A stretch of DNA of 64,000 nt from Exilispira sp964581895. GTDB lineage: Bacteria; Spirochaetota; JAAYUW01. A program made the translations under genes and the position numbers. The stretch lies in contig CAZOPR010000010.1 of NCBI GenBank assembly GCA_964581895.1, positions 1 to 64,000 of the forward strand. Reading direction: 5' to 3'. The notes below the pieces were generated by a model. The model saw only the letters and a program-made list of their open reading frames with translations, was not told the DNA's origin and ran no database searches. Positions 43,154 through 52,639 of the stretch are shown piece after piece. How positions within the stretch are numbered: position 1 is the stretch's first letter; the number at the start of each line of letters is the position of its first letter.

Positions 43154-46100
43154 CTAATTATAAATTTCATTTAAGAAAAAGGTATTACAGTAAAGTTGAA
43201 ACAAAGTATTATATTCCTGAGTATAAGGGAAGTTTTTGAAATTCCCTATACAAAATATATAATCTTTATAATTTGCCTTGCAGTAATTAAAGATCGCACC
43301 ATTTATCATAGTAGTGCTAAAAGGTAAAGCATTTGAAATATCTTTTGCAAAATCTATAAAAATCTCTTTATTGTTTGAAATAATAAAATCATCTTTACTA
43401 ATTACAAAAAAGTAATCATATTGAATGGCTTTCTGAATAAGAATAAAGCCTTTCTCAAGTCTTTTCTTAAAATCCTTTTCTGACATCTGACAAAGACCTA
43501 AAAGTTCAATCAAAATTTTAGTATTTTCACTTGTTTTTATAGGATCTCTTACTATCAAACCATTGACATACTGTTTTGAAATAGAGTTTACAGAAATCTG
43601 ATTATTGTACAAAACCACCTTATTTTTACCAGTCAATTTACCAAATCTATTTGCAACTTCTGATTTGGATATAAGAATGTCTGAAAAGATTGAATCTTCT
43701 GGATATCTGGATAATCCAACTGTAATAGTAATTTTCTGGTTATTTATTATATTTTCGTTCATTATATTTGTTCTTATTCTTTCCGCTATAACATAGGCTG
43801 CCTCTTGCGTAGTTTGAGGTATAAAAACAAGAAATTCTTCACCACCATATCTACCAACTATATCAACCTTTCTAATAGAATTTTTTATTATATATGCTAC
43901 TTTTGAAAGGACCTTATCCCCAAAATCATGACTATATATATCATTTATTGACTTAAAATTATCTATATCAATAAATAAAAGTGAACCAGATTTAACCCTT
44001 GAAAGTGCATTTTTAAGTTTATTTAAAAAATTATTTCTAACAAGTACTTTAGTAAGTGGATCATACATATTTTCCTGTGTTAACATGTACTGGTTATTTA
44101 AAAAAGACAGAAGATTTTCTAAGAATGTTGCAAATTCTCCAGTTACTCCCCAATATGGATTAATTAGCATCTGGCTTTCAAAAAGTAGAAAATAAGAATA
44201 TTCATCAAACTTATATACACTTGATGATTCCTTTCTGGTAATCTGCCCAAAATAATCAAGAATAGGAATAGCAAAAAAAACATGTGGTTTTAATCTATCA
44301 TAAGAGATAGATTTTATTATAAAAGGTGAACTCTGAGTTAGAAAAATTTTAAAGCATCGCTCAAAGTAATCTGTTGAAAATTTATCATAACCATGCTTTT
44401 GGGCAGATTTTACAGCTTTAACAGAATAAGATTCATCAACTTTGTATATAGCAGCATATGTGCAATAGCCAAAATGAATGAGGAATTTTAATATATATGT
44501 AAACATCTGTTCAATATCTTCTTCTACACTATTTTTGAATCTATCAAATATTCTATTAATTATATCAAAAGAGATAGAGATATTTTCAGTTGATTTTTCA
44601 ATAAATAAAGAAAAAGCCTTATCATGAGAAAGGTAATAAACAAATGAATTATTTATACTTAAAAATCTTTTAATTAAAGCTGAAGACTTAAAATTCTTTT
44701 TTTCTTTTTCGCTTAGTTTTGAATAAATTGACTTAGCGCTTAATAATGCTTCTAAAAGGTATTCTTTTTCATTTGTCATTAAGTATGCTACAAAATTATC
44801 GCAAAAATTATAAAACAAATCACCTGTATACCTTGAATAATTTACAATATTGGCAACTTCTTTAGCAAGATTTTTCGAAACTTCAATATTTCCTTTTTTT
44901 TCAAAATAATCATATATAGTATAAAAATCTTTAATCTTAGCCTTATTTTTTAATTCATAATTTTTACCTAAAATTTTGTCTTTCAGGGATTCTTTTAATC
45001 TCCTATTAAAAAAAATGCAACTATAAAGGTAATTTATATCGTGATCAATAATTATATTTTCAATTTTATTCTTATCAATTGTTAATATCTTTTCTTCAAC
45101 CTTTGAAAGAAGATTATAATCATCTAAATAGGAAAATGTATCGAATATAATTGAAAAATATAGAGAAACATATTCATTATAAAGTTTGTTTTCTAATAGA
45201 CTTTCCATTAGAGCCATTAGTTTATATAATTCGTCAATTTTACCAGTTCTTAATAAGTAGAGACCTTTGTATGCAAGAAATTCAAAATATAAAGGATATT
45301 TTTCAATTGGAATTTTTGATTTTTCAATTTTAATGATATATTTTTTTACATTTTGCAAATCCCATAATTCAATAGAAAAAGAGATAAGTTTTACCATTAC
45401 AAAAAAATACTGTTCATCTTCAATAGCATTTTTTAAGAATGCTTCATTTGCCATCTTTTCAAGTTTAGTAATATAATTCAAGGCTTCAGGATGATTTCTA
45501 TGTTTATTTTTGTAGTCTATTATTAAATTTGAATAACTTATAAGAAGTGTTGGATAAATCTTAAATTGCTCATTATAATAAATTGATTCTTTAGTATATT
45601 GAATTGCCTTTTCACGATTTTCTTCATCTTCTAAAGAAGAATAATATACAGCAATATTATGAGCAGCTTTTAAGTAAAAAATCCAGTTTTCTTCTTCTTT
45701 TGAATCATTATATATTATATTCATCAACTTATAGTAATCTTCCAGACCTTTTGATTGCTCTTGATTACTATATTTTTCAAGTGCTGAAAGTGCATAAAAA
45801 TAAAAAAGATATTCTATGTTGTCATATTTATCTAAATTCTGGGTCACAAATTTATGAATTTCTCTGCTTTCAGAAGTCCATCCAAGTAAATTAGAGTATG
45901 TGTAAAATAGTATCAAAGCTATTAATGGATTATCTAAATATTTTTCAGCTTTTTTTGCTTTTTCTTCAACATCTGAAATATTATAGGAAATTGCTGCAAT
46001 TGAAAGTGATATCGCTATTTCATAAATCTCTTTTATCTGTACTTCATTTATCTGACAGCTTTTTAATTTGCCTATTTTATTATATAATTTGTTAAGTTTT

Positions 46101-47974
46101 TTTAAATCCAATGTGGCAAGAGAGAAATAAAAATAATTCTTAAAAGCACCGCAATACTCTTCTTTATTTTCATATGGATTTATAGTTAGTATTAAGTCAT
46201 AAATTTCTCCATAATTTGCATAGTAAGTAAAAATGGGAAATTTTTTATAGAATAACAGAACTTCATTAAATAATTTATTAGATTTTATATATTTCAAGTT
46301 TTTAATATAATTTTTTTTATCATCAATTGTATTTGCCCAATTTTCATATAAATAGTTCTGAAAATTAATATAAAAAGTTTTATCTTCTTCTTTTAATTTT
46401 TTTTGCAGAATTTCCTTAATAATCTTTTCGTATATACCAAGAGAATTTATATTTTTATAGTATCTTAATATTTTTTTTGTAATAAGATTTAAGTATACAG
46501 TTTTTCTAATTTTAATAAATTTTATTTCACTTAAAAGCTTAAATGAAACAGGTTTATCATAAGTAAGAAAAATAATACAAGCATTTTTCTCATCTTCACT
46601 TAATGTATTTATTTTATAACTTTCTATTATATAATCTAAAAACTTCTTCTTTATTTTATTTAATTCTGTATTTGATAGAACAATTCTATCATCTTCAGTT
46701 CTTAAAAAAAAGCCTTTATTTCCCTTAACAAAAGTCAAGAATCTGAATAATGTAGAAATAGAAAATGAAAAACCAAGCTTCGAAAAATCAAAACAGTACC
46801 AATTAAATGCAAGATTTAAAACAGATAAAATCTTTTCTTCTTCAATGTAAATATTATGAAAAAGCCACTGGTAATCATTCTCATTTTCAAATATTTCAAA
46901 TCTAATTAAATATATCTGGTCTTTCAATCTTCTACTTAGGTCAACAAGTATATTCTTTTCTTTAGGCGAAAAATGAATATAATCATCAAAAATAATATAT
47001 AAAGACTCATGAAATAAACTGTTTTTCAGGTAAATTTCAGCATCATTTATATTTGAAATCTTCTGTCCAGACTTAAAGGAAAGGTAGTTATAAAAATCTT
47101 CTATTTCATTTAAATATAAAACATTTTGAAATTTAACCTTCATAAAGGCATAAAAATTAGCCTTTATTGAAGAGATTGATTGCTCATCTTCCCATAAAAT
47201 AATATTGTTGTAAGATAATTTATCTTTAATTTTTTCAAAATAATCATAAAGATGAAATAATGAGGTAGAAATCACTTTTTCACTTTCAAAAAAATAAAGA
47301 TGCTGATTTTCATTTTCAATATTTTCTGAAAGCCATTTTTTCATTTTGGTATATTCATATTGGTTTTCTAAAGAAAAGTTGTAAAATTCTTCTAATATCT
47401 GCGGAATATCTTTTTTAACTTCAATAATAGAATTTCTAATAAGATTAAAAAGTTGTTTATAATCCTCAAAATATTGGTATTTGCTTATCCTTGCAGGGAA
47501 GATATCAAGAAGTGTTGGTTTACCATAATCATTTACAAGTATATTTTGTTTTTGAATATCGTTATGGCTGATTTCAAATTGATGTAAAAAGTTTATTGCA
47601 TAAATTAATTTGGATAGCAAAGATAAAATAGCCTTTGGTTCCTCTATATTTTCTTTAATATATATATCAATCGATTTTGAATCAGATATATATGGCATTG
47701 TATAAAACCATATATCTCTTTCAAATGGATTATTGTCAATGTTATATATTTTTTCAAGTTCTATCGGCTTTATTATAAAAGGATTATGTATTGATTTCAA
47801 GGTATAAAACTGCTGAATAAGCTGGGAAACAACTTTTCGAGACGAGGCATTTATATCAGAAATTTTTAAGGCAAAATGCTTTTTAATCTTTCTGTCATAA
47901 ACAAGATAGGTTAATCCATAATTTCCACTTCCTAAAAATCTGACTATTTCATACCTTAAATTTATGAGATTCAT
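43154..47974 (-). CDS. giant protein-kinase / degenerate AAA / helical / GGDEF signalling protein
   Basis: A 1606-residue cytoplasmic protein. Residues 1-215 are a Ser/Thr kinase fold: GSGNYG loop (15-20), Lys37 in FALKIS, HND (137-139), Asn144 and the DFG-equivalent Asp157; the usual HRDxK lysine is Gln. Residues about 250-480 look like the AAA/STAND module of such kinases, keeping a Walker-B-like YIIFDDY but without a P-loop. A long helical, TPR-like middle follows, then a GAF-like domain (about 1150-1270). The diguanylate cyclase domain has GGEEF at 1377-1381 and an RxxD inhibitory site (RKVD) five residues before. A second GAF-like tail ends the protein. RBS agga. It probably links kinase input to c-di-GMP output. 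Confidence 0.85.
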   Translation of the reverse strand: MNLINLRYEIVRFLGSGNYGLTYLVYDRKIKKHFALKISDINASSRKVVSQLIQQFYTLKSIHNPFIIKPIELEKIYNIDNNPFERDIWFYTMPYISDSKSIDIYIKENIEEPKAILSLLSKLIYAINFLHQFEISHNDIQKQNILVNDYGKPTLLDIFPARISKYQYFEDYKQLFNLIRNSIIEVKKDIPQILEEFYNFSLENQYEYTKMKKWLSENIENENQHLYFFESEKVISTSLFHLYDYFEKIKDKLSYNNIILWEDEQSISSIKANFYAFMKVKFQNVLYLNEIEDFYNYLSFKSGQKISNINDAEIYLKNSLFHESLYIIFDDYIHFSPKEKNILVDLSRRLKDQIYLIRFEIFENENDYQWLFHNIYIEEEKILSVLNLAFNWYCFDFSKLGFSFSISTLFRFLTFVKGNKGFFLRTEDDRIVLSNTELNKIKKKFLDYIIESYKINTLSEDEKNACIIFLTYDKPVSFKLLSEIKFIKIRKTVYLNLITKKILRYYKNINSLGIYEKIIKEILQKKLKEEDKTFYINFQNYLYENWANTIDDKKNYIKNLKYIKSNKLFNEVLLFYKKFPIFTYYANYGEIYDLILTINPYENKEEYCGAFKNYFYFSLATLDLKKLNKLYNKIGKLKSCQINEVQIKEIYEIAISLSIAAISYNISDVEEKAKKAEKYLDNPLIALILFYTYSNLLGWTSESREIHKFVTQNLDKYDNIEYLFYFYALSALEKYSNQEQSKGLEDYYKLMNIIYNDSKEEENWIFYLKAAHNIAVYYSSLEDEENREKAIQYTKESIYYNEQFKIYPTLLISYSNLIIDYKNKHRNHPEALNYITKLEKMANEAFLKNAIEDEQYFFVMVKLISFSIELWDLQNVKKYIIKIEKSKIPIEKYPLYFEFLAYKGLYLLRTGKIDELYKLMALMESLLENKLYNEYVSLYFSIIFDTFSYLDDYNLLSKVEEKILTIDKNKIENIIIDHDINYLYSCIFFNRRLKESLKDKILGKNYELKNKAKIKDFYTIYDYFEKKGNIEVSKNLAKEVANIVNYSRYTGDLFYNFCDNFVAYLMTNEKEYLLEALLSAKSIYSKLSEKEKKNFKSSALIKRFLSINNSFVYYLSHDKAFSLFIEKSTENISISFDIINRIFDRFKNSVEEDIEQMFTYILKFLIHFGYCTYAAIYKVDESYSVKAVKSAQKHGYDKFSTDYFERCFKIFLTQSSPFIIKSISYDRLKPHVFFAIPILDYFGQITRKESSSVYKFDEYSYFLLFESQMLINPYWGVTGEFATFLENLLSFLNNQYMLTQENMYDPLTKVLVRNNFLNKLKNALSRVKSGSLLFIDIDNFKSINDIYSHDFGDKVLSKVAYIIKNSIRKVDIVGRYGGEEFLVFIPQTTQEAAYVIAERIRTNIMNENIINNQKITITVGLSRYPEDSIFSDILISKSEVANRFGKLTGKNKVVLYNNQISVNSISKQYVNGLIVRDPIKTSENTKILIELLGLCQMSEKDFKKRLEKGFILIQKAIQYDYFFVISKDDFIISNNKEIFIDFAKDISNALPFSTTMINGAIFNYCKANYKDYIFCIGNFKNFPYTQEYNTLFQLYCNTFFLNEIYN

Positions 47975-48201
47975 TAAAAATTCCTGAAAGATGGCGATAA
48001 CTTTTTACATAATTTACTATTATTTTATTTCTATATTATTTTTACTATTTTTATACTTAACTAAAAAACTTAAAAAATCTCCTATAAAAACTATAGCCCA
48101 AATAAAATATTTTTCTATAATCTTTATTTTCTAAAATTTTTTAATAAGAAATTTATATAAATATAATTTTTTTGTTCAATATAGTTACTTTTAATCTATA
48201 A

Positions 48202-50196
48202 TTATACATTTAATGAAAGCAGAGCTTCCGAAACTTTTGAAAGAGTATGAGCTATCTGCACAAGTTCTTCTGATATTTGAACAGCTGATTCAGATATAGA
48301 AGAAATTTCTGCTAAAGTATTTACAACCTCATCTGAACCTTTCGCCTGTTCACGAGTTGCAGAAGTAATCCTGTAAAAAGTTTCGGAAAATATTTGAATC
48401 TGATTTCTAATGATATTGAATATTTCTCCAGCATTTTTACTTTTTTCATATGTTAGAAAAATCTTCTCATTTGCCATTTCTATAGTTCCTTCAATCTCTT
48501 TTGCCGCATCGAGTGATCTTTCTGAAAGTTTTTTAATTTCTTTTGCAACAATAGTGAATCCTTTACCAAGTTCTCCTGCATGTGCGGCTTCTATTGATGC
48601 ATTTAATGCAAGAAGAGATGTCTGGTCTGTAATATCATGAATCATAGTTGTAAAATTTTTGATTGTACTTGTTATCGAAACTAACTGCTCAGAAGCTTCA
48701 ATATTTTCTCCCATAGACTTTGTTCCATACTCTACCTTTTCTACAATCTGTTCTACCTCTTTTGCTGTTTGATCAGCATTTTGCGCAATAGAATTTATTG
48801 AAGCAGAAAGCTGCTCTAAAGTTGATGAGATCTCCTCAACTGAAACAGCAAGCTCTTTAGATTTGCTTGAAAGTTTTTCAGAATGTTCCATAACAGATTT
48901 TTCAACCTGTGCAAGTGCAAGCAGATTTTCCCCAGTTTTCTCTTTTACCTTTTTCGCAAAAGATCCCTTTTCCTCTCTTAAAGCTTCGGCTAAAGCATTA
49001 AGCTTCTTTTCTATATCTACCTGATTCGATGCAGAACTAAAAAGTATAGTTGCGACAAAAATGACCATACCGATTGATGAAGTCCAGAATTTTGGTTGAA
49101 GCCCAGCGGCTGCTATAACTATATCTCTTAAAGCAAAAGATATAACAGATAACAAACCTAAAGATAATATCATACTATATTTTTTCTTTTTTATTATTGC
49201 ATATAGCCCAACATAAAGCATATATAAAAAACTTAAACCTAAAATACTGGATTGCAGAAAACTATCATTTACAATTTCAGTTCGAGCAAGATCTTTTAAA
49301 GAAAAAAGATATATTACCGCTGCAAAAAAGAATAATAAAATTATGTACCTTATATTTTTTTTATCATGAATATTAAAAAAGTTTTGAAAGTAAAAAATCA
49401 AAAGACAAACTGCAAGATAGGATGATGCAAAACAAACTTTTATAAAACTCATATATGAAAAAGGTGCGATATCTATATAAAGCTGGCTATAATAAATCAT
49501 CATTAAAAATGAAGAGATGGATACAAAGATATTATACTTCTTCTCTGTACTCCTTAAATAAAGTATTAAATAATAGATACAAAGTATTAAACTTACTATG
49601 GAAGCCGAGGCAGGGATCATTGAACCTATAAAGTAATACAAGAAATTACTTTTTTGCGCATCTGTATTTTTCATTATCTCAACAGCATTTATTGAACCCC
49701 TTGCTCTTTCGCAATAAAATTGCATAGCCAAAACATTTTCACCTTCAAAGTTAATTAAAGAAGAGGGGATAGTAAAATATTTTGATATATTTGGATTTGC
49801 AAAAAATTTATCTGGTGGCATCAAACCATGAATTCCTATCAGAGAGCCATTAAAATATATCTTTGCGGAATTTGGGATTTTGCCTAAAAAAATGGCTAAA
49901 TCTTTTCCTTTTAATTTTTCAGGTATATTAAATTTTACCCTGAACCAAACCCATTTACTTCTATTTAAATCAAAGTTAAATCCTCCATATGGAAGTTTTA
50001 TATTTTCCCATCCATTTGGTTCATAACTTAAAAAAGAAAATTCAACTTTTGAGCCATCTATATCCTGATAAGTATAAATCCAGCCATCAGTTATAAGTAA
50101 GGTTTCTTTTTCTTTGGCTATTATTAAATTATTTTCAAAAAGAGTTGTTATTAAAATTAAAAAAATTATTCCAATTAAAAAGTATCTTTTTTTCAT
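48202..50196 (-). CDS. 7TMR-DISM methyl-accepting chemotaxis protein
   Basis: A 664-residue chemoreceptor. Residues 1-27 are a signal sequence. An extracellular jelly-roll domain (about 28-190; WVWFRVKFNIPEKLKGKDLAI, AKIYFNGSLIGIHG, ENVLAMQFYCERARGS) resembles the carbohydrate-binding fold of 7TMR-DISM extracellular domains. Seven helices follow (about 190-395), then a cytoplasmic MCP signalling domain with hairpin tip ITDQTSLLALNASIEAAHAG and KGFTIVAKEIKKLSERS. There is no HAMP. It begins directly at the stop of the AcpH-like gene (TAAATG), so translation is probably coupled. The ligand may be a carbohydrate, by analogy only. Confidence 0.9.
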   Translation of the reverse strand: MKKRYFLIGIIFLILITTLFENNLIIAKEKETLLITDGWIYTYQDIDGSKVEFSFLSYEPNGWENIKLPYGGFNFDLNRSKWVWFRVKFNIPEKLKGKDLAIFLGKIPNSAKIYFNGSLIGIHGLMPPDKFFANPNISKYFTIPSSLINFEGENVLAMQFYCERARGSINAVEIMKNTDAQKSNFLYYFIGSMIPASASIVSLILCIYYLILYLRSTEKKYNIFVSISSFLMMIYYSQLYIDIAPFSYMSFIKVCFASSYLAVCLLIFYFQNFFNIHDKKNIRYIILLFFFAAVIYLFSLKDLARTEIVNDSFLQSSILGLSFLYMLYVGLYAIIKKKKYSMILSLGLLSVISFALRDIVIAAAGLQPKFWTSSIGMVIFVATILFSSASNQVDIEKKLNALAEALREEKGSFAKKVKEKTGENLLALAQVEKSVMEHSEKLSSKSKELAVSVEEISSTLEQLSASINSIAQNADQTAKEVEQIVEKVEYGTKSMGENIEASEQLVSITSTIKNFTTMIHDITDQTSLLALNASIEAAHAGELGKGFTIVAKEIKKLSERSLDAAKEIEGTIEMANEKIFLTYEKSKNAGEIFNIIRNQIQIFSETFYRITSATREQAKGSDEVVNTLAEISSISESAVQISEELVQIAHTLSKVSEALLSLNV

Positions 50197-50922
50197 TTAA
50201 TCCTCTGTTCTTATTTTTAACTCTTCTTCTTTTTGAATTTTATTTGAATATTCTATTAGCTCATTGTAAAGAATTTCAAAATCTTTTTTTAACATTATCT
50301 TAGCTTTATTTATTAGTTTTATAGAGTATGCATCGTCAAGGCAAATATTTTTTCTATTTATTTTTAAGCTTAACCTTTTTAGTAAATCTAATAAATTATC
50401 GTCATTAAGGTATGTTTTGTAAAATATCCCATTAGATATATAGCTTCTAAGCTTAGGAAAAGCTACCTCATCTATTTCAAAAAATCTTTTTATCTCAGGT
50501 AAGATATTATCAAGTTTTTCATCTTTATAAGTAATTATTAATGAATTTGCATAATCTTTATCTATTTCATCTATATAAATATCAAACAGAATCTCAATAA
50601 ATTGATGAACTGGAAAATAATTTTTTTCTAAAATTTCAGATGTTTTTTTCATAAGATAGAAAAATGATTTACTATTATGAAACCATTTGTCAAGCTGAAG
50701 ATGAATTTTCATTCCTAAAAAAAGATTTAGAATATCTAAATCCTCTTCATTATTATTTGATAAAATATTTTCCTTAAAAACCCTTAATTTTTCATCTACA
50801 AATTTTTCATTTACTTTGCATTTATTATTTTGTAAGGCAAGTATATCGGGAAAAGTAAGTCCTAAATTGTAATAATAGTTATCTAGATAAATCGATACTA
50901 TATGATGAGCAAGAAAGTTCAA
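50197..50922 (-). CDS. AcpH-like (acyl-carrier-protein phosphodiesterase-like) helical protein
   Basis: A 241-residue, mainly helical protein. The beginning MNFLAHHIVSIYLDN and the later GMKIHLQLDKWFHNS, with HQFIEILFDIYI, resemble the ACP phosphodiesterase (AcpH) family, which begins MNFLAH and has 'G...H..iD...d.h' motifs of an HD-like metal site. The similarity is limited to these segments, so the reaction is uncertain. The start is TTG with RBS aaggattt; its family-like N terminus argues for it. It is upstream of and in contact with the chemoreceptor gene. Confidence 0.5.
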   Translation of the reverse strand: MNFLAHHIVSIYLDNYYYNLGLTFPDILALQNNKCKVNEKFVDEKLRVFKENILSNNNEEDLDILNLFLGMKIHLQLDKWFHNSKSFFYLMKKTSEILEKNYFPVHQFIEILFDIYIDEIDKDYANSLIITYKDEKLDNILPEIKRFFEIDEVAFPKLRSYISNGIFYKTYLNDDNLLDLLKRLSLKINRKNICLDDAYSIKLINKAKIMLKKDFEILYNELIEYSNKIQKEEELKIRTED

Positions 50923-51051
50923 TCTTAAATCCTTTTTAATTTGACAAAAGTATTATTCCCATTTATTTATATATTAGAAATTCGACAGGTCAAATTGTGA
51001 AATTCTTAACAAGATATTTTTAAAGAAATTTTCTAAAAAAGGAGAACTCAA

Positions 51052-52467
51052 ATGCAAAAAAATAGCAAAGCTATTCTTTTTACTATTTTACCAATAGCAC
51101 TTTTTATTCTTTTTATCATCTTTTTATTTAGTCTTCCATCAACTTATGGAATATTTAAGTGGAATGAATATTATAAAAATCTTCTTGTAAAAATATCTTT
51201 TTTACCAATTTTAATCTCTTTACTTGGCTTTTTTTCAATCTTATTAAAGAAAGTCAAAGTATTAAATAAAATTTTATCTATCTTAAATATAGCGCTTAAT
51301 TTTGTTTTAATAATAATTTTGGTTGGTGCAGTTGTTTTTATTTATATAAACAGTAATCCTTCTTTTACTTCTACCCCACCAATATTTATGCTTTCTGACT
51401 CAACAGGTGCTTATGGCCTACCAGATGTTCAGATTAGCTTCAAAACCGAAAAAAATGAAATTATCCAATGCGAGTACTATGATGAAACCCAGATTGAAAA
51501 CAAAATGATATTAAAAGACAGTATTACTGCTAATACTCATAAATTTATAATAAAGGACTTAAAGCCAGAATCTACTTACTATTTTAATCTTTCGAATGGA
51601 AAAAGCTTTAAGTATAAGACAGCAAAGGCAAAAATCGATGTAAACAGTCCCTTTTCTTTTGCTATAAGTTCAGATGCTCACTTCGGTAGAGATAAATCTA
51701 GAAATGATATAACTGAAAAAATAGTTAAATTGATTGAAAATAATCCAGATTATTCTTTTTTTGCAATACTTGGAGATTTTGTTGAAAGTGGTTATGTTAA
51801 ATCTCACTGGCAGATTTTACTGGATTTTATAGGCAAAAACTTTGAAAATCTCCCGATATTACCTGTTATGGGAAATCATGACGCATTTATAGGCGGTCAT
51901 CGTTTTTATAAATCTATCTTTTCATCTATAAATACTGAAAATACAACATCACCATATTATAAACATTATTCTTTTAAGATAGATAACAAAAATATTCATA
52001 TTATTACTTTATCTTTACTCTGGGGTATAGAAGATTTTTCTATAAAACAAAGAAACTGGCTTATAAAAAAACTTTCCAAAACAAATAAAGATGACTTTGT
52101 GATTATCTTATCTCATGCGTTTTTATATGCTTCTGGATACACAGAAGAAGGTGGAATCCCTTGGTTTGATAATAAATCTGCCATTAAAACCCTTGAGCCA
52201 ATCTTTAAAAAATATGATGTGGATCTTGTAGTAAGTGGACATAACCATACTATGGAATTAATTGAAAATGACTCGATATATTACGCAATTATAGGTTCTT
52301 TTGGAGGATTACCTGATCCTGAAAAGACTTTTACCTCAAAAGGAAGTCTATGGTATAAAAGTGGATTATATGGTTATCTTGAAGTCAAATCTTTTGCTGA
52401 CTTTTTTACCCTCACATTCTATGATGAAAATAAAAATATCTTATTTCAAAACAGATGTAACTATTAA
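51052..52467 (+). CDS. membrane-anchored metallophosphoesterase
   Basis: A 471-residue protein. Three N-terminal membrane helices (about 7-100) are followed by a fibronectin-III-like domain (about 105-185, ending ESTYYFNLSNGKSFKYKTAK). A calcineurin-type phosphoesterase domain comes next, with its metal ligands: SSDAHFG, LGDFVESG, MGNHDAF, ILSHAF and VSGHNHTMEL. This layout matches purple-acid-phosphatase-like exported enzymes, so the catalytic part probably faces the periplasm. RBS aaaggaga precedes the ATG. Substrate unknown. Single gene, divergent from the chemoreceptor operon. Confidence 0.85.
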   Translation: MQKNSKAILFTILPIALFILFIIFLFSLPSTYGIFKWNEYYKNLLVKISFLPILISLLGFFSILLKKVKVLNKILSILNIALNFVLIIILVGAVVFIYINSNPSFTSTPPIFMLSDSTGAYGLPDVQISFKTEKNEIIQCEYYDETQIENKMILKDSITANTHKFIIKDLKPESTYYFNLSNGKSFKYKTAKAKIDVNSPFSFAISSDAHFGRDKSRNDITEKIVKLIENNPDYSFFAILGDFVESGYVKSHWQILLDFIGKNFENLPILPVMGNHDAFIGGHRFYKSIFSSINTENTTSPYYKHYSFKIDNKNIHIITLSLLWGIEDFSIKQRNWLIKKLSKTNKDDFVIILSHAFLYASGYTEEGGIPWFDNKSAIKTLEPIFKKYDVDLVVSGHNHTMELIENDSIYYAIIGSFGGLPDPEKTFTSKGSLWYKSGLYGYLEVKSFADFFTLTFYDENKNILFQNRCNY

Positions 52468-52539
52468 AAATTTTTAATATAACTATTAATAATTTTTTAA
52501 GAAACTTATAAAAAGGCGAAACCTGAATTATGAAAAAAA

Positions 52540-52632
52540 ATAATTTAGAAAGTTAATAAAATATTGAATTTTCATAGGAATCACTAAAATATTGAATTTT
52601 ATAGGAGTCAATAAAATATTGAATTTTATAGG
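52540..52632 (+). repeat. three-copy tandem repeat overlapping the leader of the FGE-like gene
   Basis: The unit aataaaatattgaatttt(c)ataggag(t) occurs three times, at about 29-bp spacing. The last copy ends in ataggag, which doubles as the ribosome binding site of the following gene. Earlier copies therefore also contain RBS-like ggag or aggaa. Confidence 0.75.
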
Positions 52633-52639
52633 AGAAATA

